Below, in pieces: positions 34,316 to 45,107 of a stretch of DNA of 64,000 nt; the first letter of the stretch is position 1; every line of letters begins with the position of its first letter. The notes beneath the pieces were generated by a model that was not told the origin of the DNA, did not search any database, and saw only the letters and a list, made by a program, of their open reading frames with translations. This DNA comes from Bradyrhizobium yuanmingense (GTDB lineage Bacteria > Pseudomonadota > Alphaproteobacteria > Rhizobiales > Xanthobacteraceae): contig NZ_FMAE01000009.1 of the NCBI RefSeq assembly GCF_900094575.1, forward strand, positions 186,001 to 250,000. Direction: 5' to 3'. Made by a program: the position numbers and the translations under genes.

Positions 34316-35391
34316 TCGGCTCGTTCACCTTCGAAAACCTGCCCTGCCGCGTCGTGTTCGGCAGCGGCACGCTTGCCTCAGCCAAGGCCGAGGTCGAGCG
34401 GCTCGGCGGCAAGCGTGCGCTGGTGCTGACGACGCCGCAGCAGGAGGCACAAGGCAAGAGCTTGGGAGCCGCGCTCGGCCCGCTCTATGCCGGCATCTTT
34501 TCCGGCGCCACCATGCACACGCCGGTCGAGGTCACGGAACGCGCGCTCGCGGCAATGAAGGCATGCGAAGCCGATTGCGTCGTTTCGCTCGGCGGCGGCT
34601 CGACCACCGGGCTCGGCAAGGCCTTGGCCTTGCGCACCGGCGTCAACCAGCTCTGCATTCCCACCACCTATGCCGGCTCGGAGATGACGCCGATCGTCGG
34701 CCAGACCGAGAACGGACTGAAGACCACGGTGCGCGATGCAGCCGTGCTGCCGGAGACCGTGATCTACGACGTCGACCTGACGCTGACGCTGCCGGCGAGC
34801 CTCGCCGCAACCTCCGGCATCAACGCGATCGCCCATGCCGTCGAGGCGCTTTACGCGCGCGATGCCAATCCTGTCACCTCGCTGATGGCCGAAGAAGGCA
34901 TCCGCGCGCTGGCGCGCGCCCTGCCCGCCATTGCCGCGAAGAGCGACGATCGCGAGGCCCGCACCGAGGCGCTCTATGGCGCCTGGCTGTGCGGTGTCTG
35001 CCTCGGCACGGTCGGCATGGCGTTGCATCACAAGCTCTGTCACACGCTCGGCGGCACTTTCGACCTGCCGCACGCCGAAACGCACACCATCGTGCTGCCG
35101 CATGCGCTGGCCTACAACGCGCCGGCCGTGCCCGACGCGATGGTGCGGATCGCGCGCGCGATCGGGGCAGCCGATGCAGCTCGGGGGCTTTTCGAACTTG
35201 CGAAACGGCTGGGTGCGAAGGTCGCGCTACGCGACGTCGGCATGCCCGAGGGCGGGATCGACAAGGCGGCTGACCTCGCAGTCACGAATGCCTACTGGAA
35301 TCCGCGGCCGCTCGAACGAGGCGCCATTCGCGAGTTGATCGCGCGCGCCTGGACCGGCGAGCCACCCGGCGCCATCAAAGCGGTAGCTTGA
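34312..35391 (+). CDS. maleylacetate reductase
   Basis: A 359-residue iron-containing-alcohol-dehydrogenase-family enzyme that reduces maleylacetate to 3-oxoadipate with NADH, the step after intradiol cleavage of hydroxyquinol. It shows the nucleotide-binding GGGSTTGLGKALAL, the ISATPTTYAGSEMTPIVGQT-like TTYAGSEMTPI and the metal-site region HHKLCHTLGGTFDLPHAETH. The length and motifs match TfdF/GraC-type enzymes. It lies in a plus-strand run with the dioxygenase and is translationally coupled to the Dabb gene. Confidence 0.93.
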   Translation: MIGSFTFENLPCRVVFGSGTLASAKAEVERLGGKRALVLTTPQQEAQGKSLGAALGPLYAGIFSGATMHTPVEVTERALAAMKACEADCVVSLGGGSTTGLGKALALRTGVNQLCIPTTYAGSEMTPIVGQTENGLKTTVRDAAVLPETVIYDVDLTLTLPASLAATSGINAIAHAVEALYARDANPVTSLMAEEGIRALARALPAIAAKSDDREARTEALYGAWLCGVCLGTVGMALHHKLCHTLGGTFDLPHAETHTIVLPHALAYNAPAVPDAMVRIARAIGAADAARGLFELAKRLGAKVALRDVGMPEGGIDKAADLAVTNAYWNPRPLERGAIRELIARAWTGEPPGAIKAVA

Positions 35392-35395
35392 AGCG

Positions 35396-36760
35396 ATGCG
35401 GCGCACCCTGATCAGATCCGCCACCGTCATCAGCATGGATGACGCGATCGGCGATCTCTCGACCGGCGATGTGCTGGTCGAGGGCAGCCGGATCGCCGAG
35501 GTGCGCCCGTCGATCGACGCTGCGGCCGACACGGCGGTCGTCGACGGCACGGGCCGCATCGTCATTCCCGGCCTGATCAACGCACATATGCACACTTGGC
35601 AGACCGGCTTGCGCGGCTTTGCCGCGAACTGGACGCTGCTGGAATATTTCCGCCGCATGCATGCGGGCCTCGCCACCGTGTTCCGGCCCGACGATATCTA
35701 CATCGCAACCCTCGTCGGCGCGCTGAACCAGATCAATCACGGCGTCACCACGCTGGTCGATTGGTGCCACAACAACCCGACGCCGGATCATACCGACGCC
35801 GCCGTGCGCGGCCTGATCGAAAGCGGCGTCTGCGCCGCGTTCTTCCACGGCTCACCGAAGCCCGAGCCGAAGCCGGGCGAGCCGCATTTCTCGGAAGTGC
35901 CGCATCCGCGCCGTGAGGTCGAGCGGCTGCTGGCCGGGCCCCTCGCCGACCGCGACGGCCTCGTCACGCTCGGGCTCGCCATCCTCGGTCCGCATTATTC
36001 GACGCTCGACGTCGCCATGCACGATTTCCGCCTGGCGCGGGAGCTGAAGCTGATCGCATCGATGCATCAGGGCGGCGGTCCGGCCAAGACGCCCGGCGGC
36101 TGGGAGAAGCTGCTCGAGGCCGGCCTCGTCGGCCCCGGCATTAACATCGTCCACGGCAACGATCTGCCGGATGATCTGCTCGATCGTCTCGTCGATCTCG
36201 GCGTATCGTTCTCGGTGACGCCCGAGAACGAGATGATCCAGGGCCATGGCTTTCCGATCACCGGCCGCCTTCTGAAGCGCGGCGTGCGGCCGACCATCGG
36301 CATCGACCTGGAGTCCGTGCTGGCCGGCGATCTCCTCTCCGCCGCGCGCGTTGCGCTGTCGATGCAGCGGGCACTGGACAATGTGGAATCGCGCAAAGCA
36401 AGTGGCGCCATTCCGGCGACGACCACGATTCCCGTGCGCGAAGCGCTGCGCTGGATCACGACGGAAGGCGCCCGCATGCTCGGCCGCGAGCACCAGATCG
36501 GCTCGCTGACGCCGGGCAAGCTCGCCGACCTCGTGATCATCAACGCCTCCGACCTCAATCTCCATCCAGTGCATGATCCCGTCGCAACCGTCGTGATGCA
36601 GACGAGCCTCGCCAACATCGAGGCCGTCATGATCGGCGGTGCCTGGAAGAAGCAGAACGGGCGGCTATTGGTCGAGGGACTCGAGACGAAGAAGGAGCTG
36701 CTGGCGCAATCCGGCCGGCGGCTGGTGCAGGATATTGAACGACAGGGACGCGCCGCCTGA
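35396..36760 (+). CDS. amidohydrolase/chlorohydrolase-type deaminase
   Basis: A 454-residue metal-dependent hydrolase of the cytosine deaminase/atrazine chlorohydrolase group. It has the metal motif GLINAHMHTWQTGLRG (HxH), GVTTLVDWCHNNPTPDH, a later HQGGGPAKTPGGWE in place of the usual HxxE, and an Asp-containing GIDLESVLAGDLL that ends the active site. It removes an amino or other leaving group from a ring or amide. ATG 35396 begins four bases after the reductase stop. Its link to hydroxyquinol suggests a nitrogen-bearing or substituted aromatic parent compound. Confidence 0.85.
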   Translation: MRRTLIRSATVISMDDAIGDLSTGDVLVEGSRIAEVRPSIDAAADTAVVDGTGRIVIPGLINAHMHTWQTGLRGFAANWTLLEYFRRMHAGLATVFRPDDIYIATLVGALNQINHGVTTLVDWCHNNPTPDHTDAAVRGLIESGVCAAFFHGSPKPEPKPGEPHFSEVPHPRREVERLLAGPLADRDGLVTLGLAILGPHYSTLDVAMHDFRLARELKLIASMHQGGGPAKTPGGWEKLLEAGLVGPGINIVHGNDLPDDLLDRLVDLGVSFSVTPENEMIQGHGFPITGRLLKRGVRPTIGIDLESVLAGDLLSAARVALSMQRALDNVESRKASGAIPATTTIPVREALRWITTEGARMLGREHQIGSLTPGKLADLVIINASDLNLHPVHDPVATVVMQTSLANIEAVMIGGAWKKQNGRLLVEGLETKKELLAQSGRRLVQDIERQGRAA

Positions 36761-36780
36761 GGCGCCAATGGACAAGAACA

Positions 36781-37683
36781 ATGACTGACGCTCTGAAAAC
36801 AGTTGGTTTCATCGGGATCGGCAAGATGGGCCTGCCGATGTCGGTGCTCGTCGCCAAGGCGGGCTTTGCCGTTACCGCGTTCGACCAGAGCGCGGCGCGC
36901 ATCGACGAGGCACGCGCGCAGGGCATTGCGATTGCCGCTTCGCCGGCCGAGGCCGTGCGCGGCAAGGCCGCCGTGATCACGTCCCTGCCCGACGACGCCG
37001 CTTTGCGCGGCGCATTGCTCGGCTCCGCCGGCCTGATCGCCGCGATGGCGCCCGGTGCCGTCTTGATCGAAACCAGCACCGTGAGTGTCGAAGCCTCGGC
37101 TGAGGTTGCAGCCGCCGCGCAGGCGCGTGGCATTGCCTATCTGCGCGCGCCGGTTTCCGGCAATGCCAGCATCGTGCACACGGGGGCGCTGACCTGCTTC
37201 GTCTCGGGGCCGAAGGACGCCTTCGAGAGCGCAAAGCCGCTGTTCACCGCATTCACCCGCGCCCAAACCTATCTCGGCCCGGCCGAGGAAGCGCGCTACG
37301 CAAAACTCTCGGTCAACCTGATGATCGCGGTGTCTGCGGCGATGATGGCCGAGAGCCTGGCGCTGGCGCGCAAGGGCGGCATCGCCTGGCAGGACATCCT
37401 AAAAGTGCTCGACGACAGCGCGGTCGCCTCTCCCATGGTGAAGTACAAGACCGCGCCGCTACGGACTCGCGACTTCGAGTCCACCTTCTCCTGCAGGCAG
37501 ATGGCCAAGGATCTCGACCTGATCCTGGGCGCCGGCCATGCCGTCGGCGTGCCGCTGCAGCTCGCCGCGCAAGTGCGCGAGACCTATGGCGCGCTGGTCG
37601 CGCAGGGCGACGGCGATACCGACTTCATCGCGACCGTCAAGCATCTCGAACGGCTGTCCGGCCTCGGCGAACCAAAACCCTGA
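36781..37683 (+). CDS. NAD(P)-dependent 3-hydroxyisobutyrate dehydrogenase-like protein
   Basis: A 300-residue dehydrogenase of the 6-phosphogluconate/3-hydroxyisobutyrate group. The N-terminal Rossmann motif is VGFIGIGKMGLPMSVLVAKAG, and the substrate motif LRAPVSGNASIVHTGALTCFVSG and the catalytic Lys region YAKLSVNLMIAVSAAMMAESLALARKGG are visible. It oxidises a beta-hydroxyacid with NAD or NADP. It lies between the amidohydrolase and dioxygenase genes in the same unit, which suggests a side-chain oxidation step. The precise substrate is unknown. Confidence 0.88.
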   Translation: MTDALKTVGFIGIGKMGLPMSVLVAKAGFAVTAFDQSAARIDEARAQGIAIAASPAEAVRGKAAVITSLPDDAALRGALLGSAGLIAAMAPGAVLIETSTVSVEASAEVAAAAQARGIAYLRAPVSGNASIVHTGALTCFVSGPKDAFESAKPLFTAFTRAQTYLGPAEEARYAKLSVNLMIAVSAAMMAESLALARKGGIAWQDILKVLDDSAVASPMVKYKTAPLRTRDFESTFSCRQMAKDLDLILGAGHAVGVPLQLAAQVRETYGALVAQGDGDTDFIATVKHLERLSGLGEPKP

Positions 37684-37697
37684 TCGCGGAGATACAC

Positions 37698-38582
37698 ATG
37701 CGTAACTTCAACGAAAATACGATCACGGATGCGGTGCTGGAGCGGATCGCGGGCGCGACCGACCCGCGCATCAAGCAGGTGAGCGAAGCGCTGGTGCGGC
37801 ACTTGCACGCCTTCGTCCGCGAGGTGCGGCCCACCCAGAACGAATGGGAGTTCGGCATCGATTTCCTGACCCGCACCGGGCACATGTGCAACGACAAGCG
37901 CCAAGAATTCATCTTGCTCTCGGACACGCTTGGCGTCTCCATGCTGGTCGATGCCATCAACCATCCGGTGCCCGAAGGCGCGACCGAGACCACGGTGCTC
38001 GGCCCCTTCTTCGTCCAGGCTGCGCCCGAGAAGGACAGCGGCGCTGACATCTCCGGGCCGATGGATGGCGATCCGATGCTGGTCACCGGCTCGGTCTCGG
38101 CCGTGGACGGAAAGCCGCTCGCCGGCGCCATCGTCGACGTCTGGCACTCCGACCACGACGGTTATTACGACGTGCAGCAGCTCGACAAGATCGGCGATCT
38201 CGCGATGCGCGCCCGCTTCCATACCGACACCAACGGCCGCTTCCATTTCTGGTCGATCAAGCCGGCCGCCTACCCGATTCCGCATGATGGACCGGTCGGC
38301 GAGATGCTGGAGGTGCAGGGACGCCATCCCTGGCGCCCGGCGCACGTGCACTTCATGATCTCAGCGCCCGGTTTCGAGCAGCTGGTGACGCACGTGTTCG
38401 TTGCCGGCGACCAATATCTCGACAGCGACGTGGTGTTCGGCGTCAAGGACAGCCTGATCCGCGAATTCGTCCGTCATCCCGCCGGCCGTGCGCCGGATGG
38501 TCGCATGGTGGAGCGCGATTATTTTCATCTCAACTATGATTTCGGCCTGAAGCAGGTCGCAAGCAACGCAAGAGCCGCTTAA
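37698..38582 (+). CDS. hydroxyquinol 1,2-dioxygenase (intradiol)
   Basis: A 294-residue non-haem Fe(III) intradiol dioxygenase that opens 1,2,4-trihydroxybenzene to maleylacetate. It has the N-terminal helical linker domain (HAFVREVRPTQNEWEFGIDFLTRTGHM) and the ligands expected for the family: Tyr156/157 in DHDGYYDVQ, Tyr192 in KPAAYPIPHDGPVGEM and His216/His218 in PWRPAHVHFMISAPG. It sits with maleylacetate reductase, which supports hydroxyquinol over catechol. ATG 37698 has GGAG ahead. No hydroxylase is adjacent. Confidence 0.93.
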   Translation: MRNFNENTITDAVLERIAGATDPRIKQVSEALVRHLHAFVREVRPTQNEWEFGIDFLTRTGHMCNDKRQEFILLSDTLGVSMLVDAINHPVPEGATETTVLGPFFVQAAPEKDSGADISGPMDGDPMLVTGSVSAVDGKPLAGAIVDVWHSDHDGYYDVQQLDKIGDLAMRARFHTDTNGRFHFWSIKPAAYPIPHDGPVGEMLEVQGRHPWRPAHVHFMISAPGFEQLVTHVFVAGDQYLDSDVVFGVKDSLIREFVRHPAGRAPDGRMVERDYFHLNYDFGLKQVASNARAA

Positions 38583-38590
38583 GCTCAACA

Positions 38591-38610
38591 ACGGACCAAC
38601 AAGAGTCCGT
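38591..38610. terminator. short hairpin after the dioxygenase gene
   Basis: ACGGAC (38591-38596) pairs with GTCCGT (38605-38610) over an eight-base loop, eight bases after the dioxygenase stop codon and 22 before the next start. There is no U-run, so it may be an mRNA-end stabiliser or weak terminator rather than a full stop. Confidence 0.3.
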
Positions 38611-38632
38611 AAAACAGGGACGGGAGCTGAGG

Positions 38633-40027
38633 ATGGGACCGCGGATCAGCACGGGCGTTTTGGCCGAGCGCCTCACCGGCATGATCGGTCCGCGCGCGAG
38701 CGTTGCGCGCGGCGTCCTCGATCAGCACGGGCAGAGCGAGTCGCACTATCAGAGCCTGCCGCCCGACATCGTGGTCTTCCCCGAGACCACGCAGGAGGTC
38801 GCCGAAATCGTCAAGCTCTGCGCCGGCGTCGGCATGCCGATCGTCCCGTTCGGCGCCGGCACCTCGCTCGAAGGCAATGCGGCCGCGGTCGCGGGGGGCG
38901 TCTGCTTCGACTTCGCGCGGATGAACAAGGTACTGATGTTGCACGACAGCGACATGGACGTCGTGGTGCAGCCCGGCATCACGCGCAAGCAGCTGAATGC
39001 GGAGCTGCGCAACACCGGCCTGTTCTTCCCGATCGATCCCGGCGCCGACGCCTCGATCGGCGGCATGACTTCGACGCGCGCCTCGGGCACGATGGCGGTG
39101 CGCTACGGCACCATGAAGGACAATGTCATGGCGCTGGAGGTGGTGTTGGCCGACGGCCGCGTGATCCGTACCGCCCGGCGCGCGCGGAAATCGGCGGCCG
39201 GCTACGACCTCACGCGCATGTTCGTCGGTGCGGAAGGCACCCTCGGCGTCATCACCGAGATCACGCTGAAGGTACACCCGGTGCCGCAGGCGATCTCGGC
39301 GGCAGTCTGCAGCTTCGACACCCTGCACGATGCGGTGGACACCGCGATCTCCGTGATCCAGTCCGCGATCCCCGTGGCCCGCATCGAGCTGCTCGACGAT
39401 GTCATGATGCGCGGCATCAATGCCTACGCAAAGCTCGGCTATCGCGAGGCTCCCACCCTGTTCTTCGAATTCCATGGCTCAGAGACTTCCGTCGCCGAGC
39501 AGGCCGAAGCCGCGCAGGCGATCGCGGCCGAGCATGGCGGCCATGGCTTTGCCTGGGCTAAGGCGCAGGAAGACCGCAGCCGGCTCTGGCATGCCCGCGA
39601 CAACACCCTGTACGCCGGCCTTGGCTTGCGGCCCGGCGCGCGCGCTGTGATCACCGACGTCTGCGTGCCGATCTCGCGTCTGGCGGAATGCCTGATCGAG
39701 ACGCGGCGCGATGCTGACGAGCACGGCTTCACCGCGCCGATCGTCGGCCATGTCGGCGACGGCAATTTCCACATGCTGATCCTGATCGACCCGACACGAC
39801 CGGAGGCGGTCGAGGGCGCCAAGGCGCTGCAGGCCCGCATGGTCGCGCGTGCCATCGCCATGGACGGCACCTGCACCGGCGAGCACGGCATCGGGCTCGG
39901 CAAGATCGACTATCTCACCGACGAGCTCGGCGAGGCCGTGGACGTGATGCGATCGATCAAGGCGGCGCTCGATCCCGACGGATTGATGAACCCCGGAAAG
40001 ATCTTTTCTGGCAGAGCCACAACATGA
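38633..40027 (+). CDS. FAD-linked oxidase (GlcD/D-lactate dehydrogenase type)
   Basis: A 464-residue flavoprotein of the GlcD/DLD family. The PCMH FAD domain has PFGAGTSLEGNAAAVAGG and DPGADASIGGMTSTRASGTMAVRYG, and the C-terminal oxidase domain ends VGDGNFHMLILIDP and GTCTGEHGIGLGKIDYL. It oxidises a 2-hydroxyacid and passes electrons to the respiratory chain or an acceptor. GGGAG lies before ATG 38633. The family also includes enzymes that handle aromatic or phenolic hydroxyacids; here it may oxidise a side chain released from the imported compound. Confidence 0.9.
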   Translation: MGPRISTGVLAERLTGMIGPRASVARGVLDQHGQSESHYQSLPPDIVVFPETTQEVAEIVKLCAGVGMPIVPFGAGTSLEGNAAAVAGGVCFDFARMNKVLMLHDSDMDVVVQPGITRKQLNAELRNTGLFFPIDPGADASIGGMTSTRASGTMAVRYGTMKDNVMALEVVLADGRVIRTARRARKSAAGYDLTRMFVGAEGTLGVITEITLKVHPVPQAISAAVCSFDTLHDAVDTAISVIQSAIPVARIELLDDVMMRGINAYAKLGYREAPTLFFEFHGSETSVAEQAEAAQAIAAEHGGHGFAWAKAQEDRSRLWHARDNTLYAGLGLRPGARAVITDVCVPISRLAECLIETRRDADEHGFTAPIVGHVGDGNFHMLILIDPTRPEAVEGAKALQARMVARAIAMDGTCTGEHGIGLGKIDYLTDELGEAVDVMRSIKAALDPDGLMNPGKIFSGRATT

Positions 40028-40037
40028 GCAACAAGCC

Positions 40038-41553
<1,516 letters not shown>

Positions 41554-41561
<8 letters not shown>

Positions 41562-42504
41562 GGTCGCGGTCGTCGCTCAACCCAATCCGCTGCAGCGCAT
41601 TCCCGGCGTTGCCATGGTGCTGGTGCTACTGATCGCGCTGTTCAGCGTGATCGCGCCCGGCTTCCTGTCGGTCGCCAACCTCTCCAACGTGCTGGTGCAG
41701 TCGACCATCCTGACCATGCTCGCGCTGCCGATGACCCTGATCATCATGACGGAGGGGCTGGACCTGTCGATGGGCGCGGTGCTGACGCTGACCTCGCTCT
41801 GCGTCGCGATCGTGTCGCTTGCGACCAAGTCGATGCTGCTGGGCCTCGGCGCCGGCCTTCTGGTCGGCACCGCCTTCGGCCTCGCCAACGGCTGGCTGGT
41901 CGCGATTCTCGGCATACCGCCCTTCGTCGCGACGCTCGGCACGCTCGGCATGGCGCAGGGCCTGTCGCTGATCGTCAGCGACGGCCAGAGCGTGGTCGGC
42001 ATTCCCCACAGCGTGCGCGACATCTATTCGGCGACGCTGCTCGGCATTCCCGTGCCGATCGTGATGGCGCTGGTGACATATGCGACCTTTCACGGCCTGC
42101 TCTATCACACCCGCTTCGGCACCTACATCTTCGCCCTCGGCGGCAACCGCGAGGCGCTGCGCTATGCCGGGCTCTCGCCCAACAGGCTGCTGATCGCGGT
42201 CTACGCGATCGGTGGCGCCATGGCCGGAATCGCAGGCCTGTTGATGACCGCACGCATGAACTCCGGCCATCCCACCGCCGGCCTCGGCCTGGAATTCGAT
42301 GCCATCGCGGCCGTCGCCGTCGGCGGCACCTCGTTCGAGCGGGGCAATGGCTGGCTACTCGGTACGCTGCTCGGGGTCCTTTCCGTCGGCGTGTTGCGCA
42401 ACGGCCTGAACCTGATCTCGCTCCCCTCCTCGGTGCAGGTCGCCAGCGTCGGCGTGCTCGTCATCGTTGCCCTGTTCCTCGACGGCCTCAGGAGCCGCAC
42501 ATGA
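41554..42504 (+). CDS. ribose-type ABC transporter permease 1
   Basis: A 316-residue permease with about nine membrane helices (PGVAMVLVLLIALFSVIAPGFLSV, TILTMLALPMTLIIMTEGLDLSMGAVLTL). The TEGLDLSMG and VAVGGTSFERGNGWLLGTLLGVLSVG elements mark the RbsC/XylH family. It overlaps the ATPase gene at its 5' end and the second permease at its 3' end (ATGA), so the two permeases are made together and probably form a heterodimer. Confidence 0.92.
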
Positions 42505-43478
42505 CCGACATCACCAAGGGCGCCATGGCGCCGCCCCGCTCCTTCCTGTCGCAGGACGCGGTCCAGCTATTCTATCGCCTGCTCGCGGCTTTCCTGATCT
42601 GCGCGGTGCTGGCCGTGCTCAGCGATTCCTTCCTGAGCCTCGGCAACATCCTCAACGTGCTGAGGCAGGCAAGCTTGACCTTCTTCATCGCCTCCGGCCT
42701 GACGCTGGTGGTGCTGACCGCAGGCCTCGATCTCTCCGTCGGCGCCAATGTCGCGCTGTCCGCCTGCCTCGCCGGTACCGTGATCCACACGACCGGTTCG
42801 CCTGCGCTCGGCATCCTCACCGGACTTGCCTGCGGCGGGCTCGTCGGCCTGATCAACGGCGTCATGGTCACGGCGCTCCGCATCCCCTCCTTCATCGCCA
42901 CCTACGGCATGCTCTGGGTGCTGAACGGCCTCACCTATTGGTACATGGCGGGCGAGACCCTGCACGGCTTCCCGGCCGGCTTCCGCCAGATCGGCAGCGG
43001 CTATCTGTTCGGCCTACCCATTCCGGTCTACCTGCTCCTGGTGTTCCTCGGCATCGGGACGTTCTTCGCGCAGCGCACGGTCTGGGGCCAGGAGATCTAC
43101 GCGATCGGCGCCAATCCTGTCGCCGCACGACTATCAGGCATTCCCGTCGCGCGCCGCCTGCTGCTGGTCTACGCGGTCTCAGGCACCATGGCGGGACTTG
43201 CCTCGATCATCTTCCTGTCGCGGCTCAATTCGGCCGAGGCCGATATCGGCGAGAGCCTGACGCTGCCGGCGATCGCGGCCGTTCTGATCGGGGGCACCTC
43301 GCTGTTCGGCGGCGTCGGCACGGTGTTCGGCACCTTCATCGGCGCGCTGATACTGACCCTGGTGCTGAACGGCATGAACCTGCTCGCGGTCAGCGCCAAT
43401 TGGCAGCCGCTCGTCACCGGCGTTATCGTCATTCTCGCGGTCTGGCTCGACATGAAGACCCGCCGCCGCGCGCAATGA
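42501..43478 (+). CDS. ribose-type ABC transporter permease 2
   Basis: A 325-residue permease homologous to the previous gene, with helices from FYRLLAAFLICAVLAVL onward and the family elements TAGLDLSVGANVALSACLAG and AVLIGGTSLFGGVGTVFGTFIGALI. Two different permeases in one unit are less common in this family than a single homodimeric one. The start overlaps the first permease stop (ATGA). The binding-protein gene follows after 41 bases. Confidence 0.92.
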   Translation: MTDITKGAMAPPRSFLSQDAVQLFYRLLAAFLICAVLAVLSDSFLSLGNILNVLRQASLTFFIASGLTLVVLTAGLDLSVGANVALSACLAGTVIHTTGSPALGILTGLACGGLVGLINGVMVTALRIPSFIATYGMLWVLNGLTYWYMAGETLHGFPAGFRQIGSGYLFGLPIPVYLLLVFLGIGTFFAQRTVWGQEIYAIGANPVAARLSGIPVARRLLLVYAVSGTMAGLASIIFLSRLNSAEADIGESLTLPAIAAVLIGGTSLFGGVGTVFGTFIGALILTLVLNGMNLLAVSANWQPLVTGVIVILAVWLDMKTRRRAQ

Positions 43479-43519
43479 GTTCCAGCAATCCAACAAGCAA
43501 AATGAGGGATGGAGGCAAT

Positions 43520-44494
43520 ATGAGAAAGACAATTGGCTATGTGGCGCTGCCGCTGCTGATGGCGACCGCGCTCACCACTGCGGCGCGTGCCGACGGCGAG
43601 ACCATCGCCGTCTTCACCAAGAACCAGACCAATCCGTTCTTCCAGACGGTGCGGGTCGGCGCCGACAACATGGCGAAGGTGCTGAACGCGAAGACGCTGC
43701 AATACATCCCGACCAAGCCGGACTCGATTCCCGAGCAGCTCAGCCAGATCGAGGACGTGGTGGTGAAGAAGCCGAGCGCGATCGTGTTCACGCCGGTCGA
43801 TTACAAGGCGATGGTGCCGGGCGTCGAGAAGATCAACGAAGCCAAGATCCCGGTCGTCAACATCACCGACCGTTCTGCCGGCGGCAAGTTCCTGTCCTTC
43901 GTCGGCGCCGACGATTACAGCCTTGGGCTGGAGACCGCGCGCTTCCTGCTCAAGACGCTCGGCGGCAAGGGCAACATCGTCATCATCGAAGGCGTCAAGG
44001 GCTCGCTGACCAATGTCGACCGCGTCCGCGGCTTCAACGACGCGCTGAAGGAAGCCCCCGGCGCCAAGCTTTTGGCCTCGCAGCCCGGCAACTACCAGCG
44101 GCTCCAGGCGCTCCAGGTGATGGAGAACTTGATGCAGTCGAATTCGCAGATCGACGGCGTGTTAGCCGCCAACGATGCCATGGCGGTCGGCGCGATCGAG
44201 GCGCTCGACGGTGCCAACCGCAAGGCGCAGGTGATCGGCATCAACGGCACCAAGGAGGCGATCGACGCGATCAAGTCCGGCAAGCTGCTGGCGAGCGGCG
44301 ACTACAACGGCTTTGCGCAAGGCTGCCTCGGCACCATGATGGCGATCCGCTCCTTGCGGGGCCAGCCTGTCATCAGCGAGATCGTGCTGAAGCCGACGGT
44401 GATCACCAAGGACAATTACGGGCCGTTCGACGTGCCGCTGGAGCAGCGGACCTGCCCCACCTTCGAGGACGCCGGCAAGCTCAGCGCGAAGTAG
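43520..44494 (+). CDS. ribose-type ABC transporter substrate-binding protein
   Basis: A 324-residue periplasmic binding protein with a signal peptide (MRKTIGYVALPLLMATALTT, ending AARA) and the two-lobe fold marked by IAVFTKNQTNPFFQTVRVGADNMAKV, KPSAIVFTPVDYKAMVPGVEKI and DGVLAANDAMAVGAIEALDGANR. GGAGG lies four bases before ATG 43520. The ligand is unknown; position in a hydroxyquinol operon suggests a polyhydroxylated ring or glycoside rather than a common sugar. A strong hairpin follows the stop codon. Confidence 0.92.
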   Translation: MRKTIGYVALPLLMATALTTAARADGETIAVFTKNQTNPFFQTVRVGADNMAKVLNAKTLQYIPTKPDSIPEQLSQIEDVVVKKPSAIVFTPVDYKAMVPGVEKINEAKIPVVNITDRSAGGKFLSFVGADDYSLGLETARFLLKTLGGKGNIVIIEGVKGSLTNVDRVRGFNDALKEAPGAKLLASQPGNYQRLQALQVMENLMQSNSQIDGVLAANDAMAVGAIEALDGANRKAQVIGINGTKEAIDAIKSGKLLASGDYNGFAQGCLGTMMAIRSLRGQPVISEIVLKPTVITKDNYGPFDVPLEQRTCPTFEDAGKLSAK

Positions 44495-44516
44495 GCCATC
44501 CCCCCACATCAAGACC

Positions 44517-44541
44517 GGACGGCCGCAGCCCGCGGCCGTCC
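44517..44541. terminator. perfect 10-base-pair hairpin after the binding-protein gene
   Basis: GGACGGCCGC (44517-44526) pairs with GCGGCCGTCC (44532-44541) over a five-base loop, GC-rich and very stable. There is no U-run, so it may protect the 3' end of the abundant binding-protein mRNA and lower read-through into the small YciI gene that follows. Confidence 0.55.
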
Positions 44542-44570
44542 CAAGAATGAAGCCAAGAAACGGAGACAGC

Positions 44571-44858
44571 ATGCTGTTCGCCATTCACGCCCTCGACCGC
44601 ACCGGCGCGTTGCCGACCCGGCTCGCCAATTACGATGCCCACAAGGCTTTCCTCAGCGACACCTCGCGCTTCGGCGTCAAGATCGTGATGTCCGGTCCGC
44701 TCGTCTCCGACGACGGCCAGACCATGATCGGCAGCCTGTTCCTGATCGAGGCCCCTAGCCGTAGCGAGGTCGAGGCCTTCAATCGCGCCGATCCGTTTGC
44801 CGCGGCCGGCATCTGGGACAAGGTGACGATCACCGGCTTCCTGCGCCGGCAGGGTTGA
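44571..44858 (+). CDS. YciI-family protein
   Basis: A 95-residue small alpha/beta-barrel protein (LFAIHALDRTGALPTRLANYDAHKAFL, GVKIVMSGPLVSDDGQTMIGSLFLIEA, FNRADPFAAAGIWDKVTITGFL). YciI proteins resemble muconolactone isomerase and act in small-molecule catabolism or as putative dehalogenases. Its His-Asp pair region (HAL, DAH) fits the family. ATG 44571 follows GGAGA. It is last of the plus-strand catabolic run and may process a lactone or halogenated intermediate. Confidence 0.85.
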   Translation: MLFAIHALDRTGALPTRLANYDAHKAFLSDTSRFGVKIVMSGPLVSDDGQTMIGSLFLIEAPSRSEVEAFNRADPFAAAGIWDKVTITGFLRRQG

Positions 44859-44877
44859 GGGTCCGCCACGACAAAGT

Positions 44878-45030
44878 GCGAAAACAACCCCATGCACAGT
44901 AAAACGGGGCTTGTTTTCGCTTACGAATTTCCGATGCACCGCGCGACCTCGCATCCGAGGCCAATGCCGACCAGGATCGGCGGTGGATTTTGACTCGTCG
45001 GGCAAAACAGGGGCATAATGTAATCATCAC
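44878..45030. repeat. hairpin repeat and decayed interspersed repeat, Bradyrhizobium-like
   Basis: GCGAAAACAACCCC (44878-44891) pairs with GGGGCTTGTTTTCGC (44906-44920) with one extra base on the right arm and a 14-base loop. The sequence AAAACAACCCCATGCA and, near 44990-45020, a TGACTCGTCGGGCAAAACAG stretch resemble a repeat that I recall in Bradyrhizobium genomes. No ORF is present in 44859-45107. The hairpin may end both converging transcripts. Confidence 0.45.
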
Positions 45031-45107
45031 CCGATGTCAGTTGCGCCCGCCATCCAGGCACCTGCCCAGCGTCGGCGCGGTGTGCGACGCGGACTGGAGT
45101 CAGGTCC

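Noticed and set aside
42467..43519. Upstream extension of the binding-protein frame through the second permease gene
   Set aside because: The permease occupies the region in another frame, and the binding protein has its own signal peptide and ribosome-binding site at 43520.
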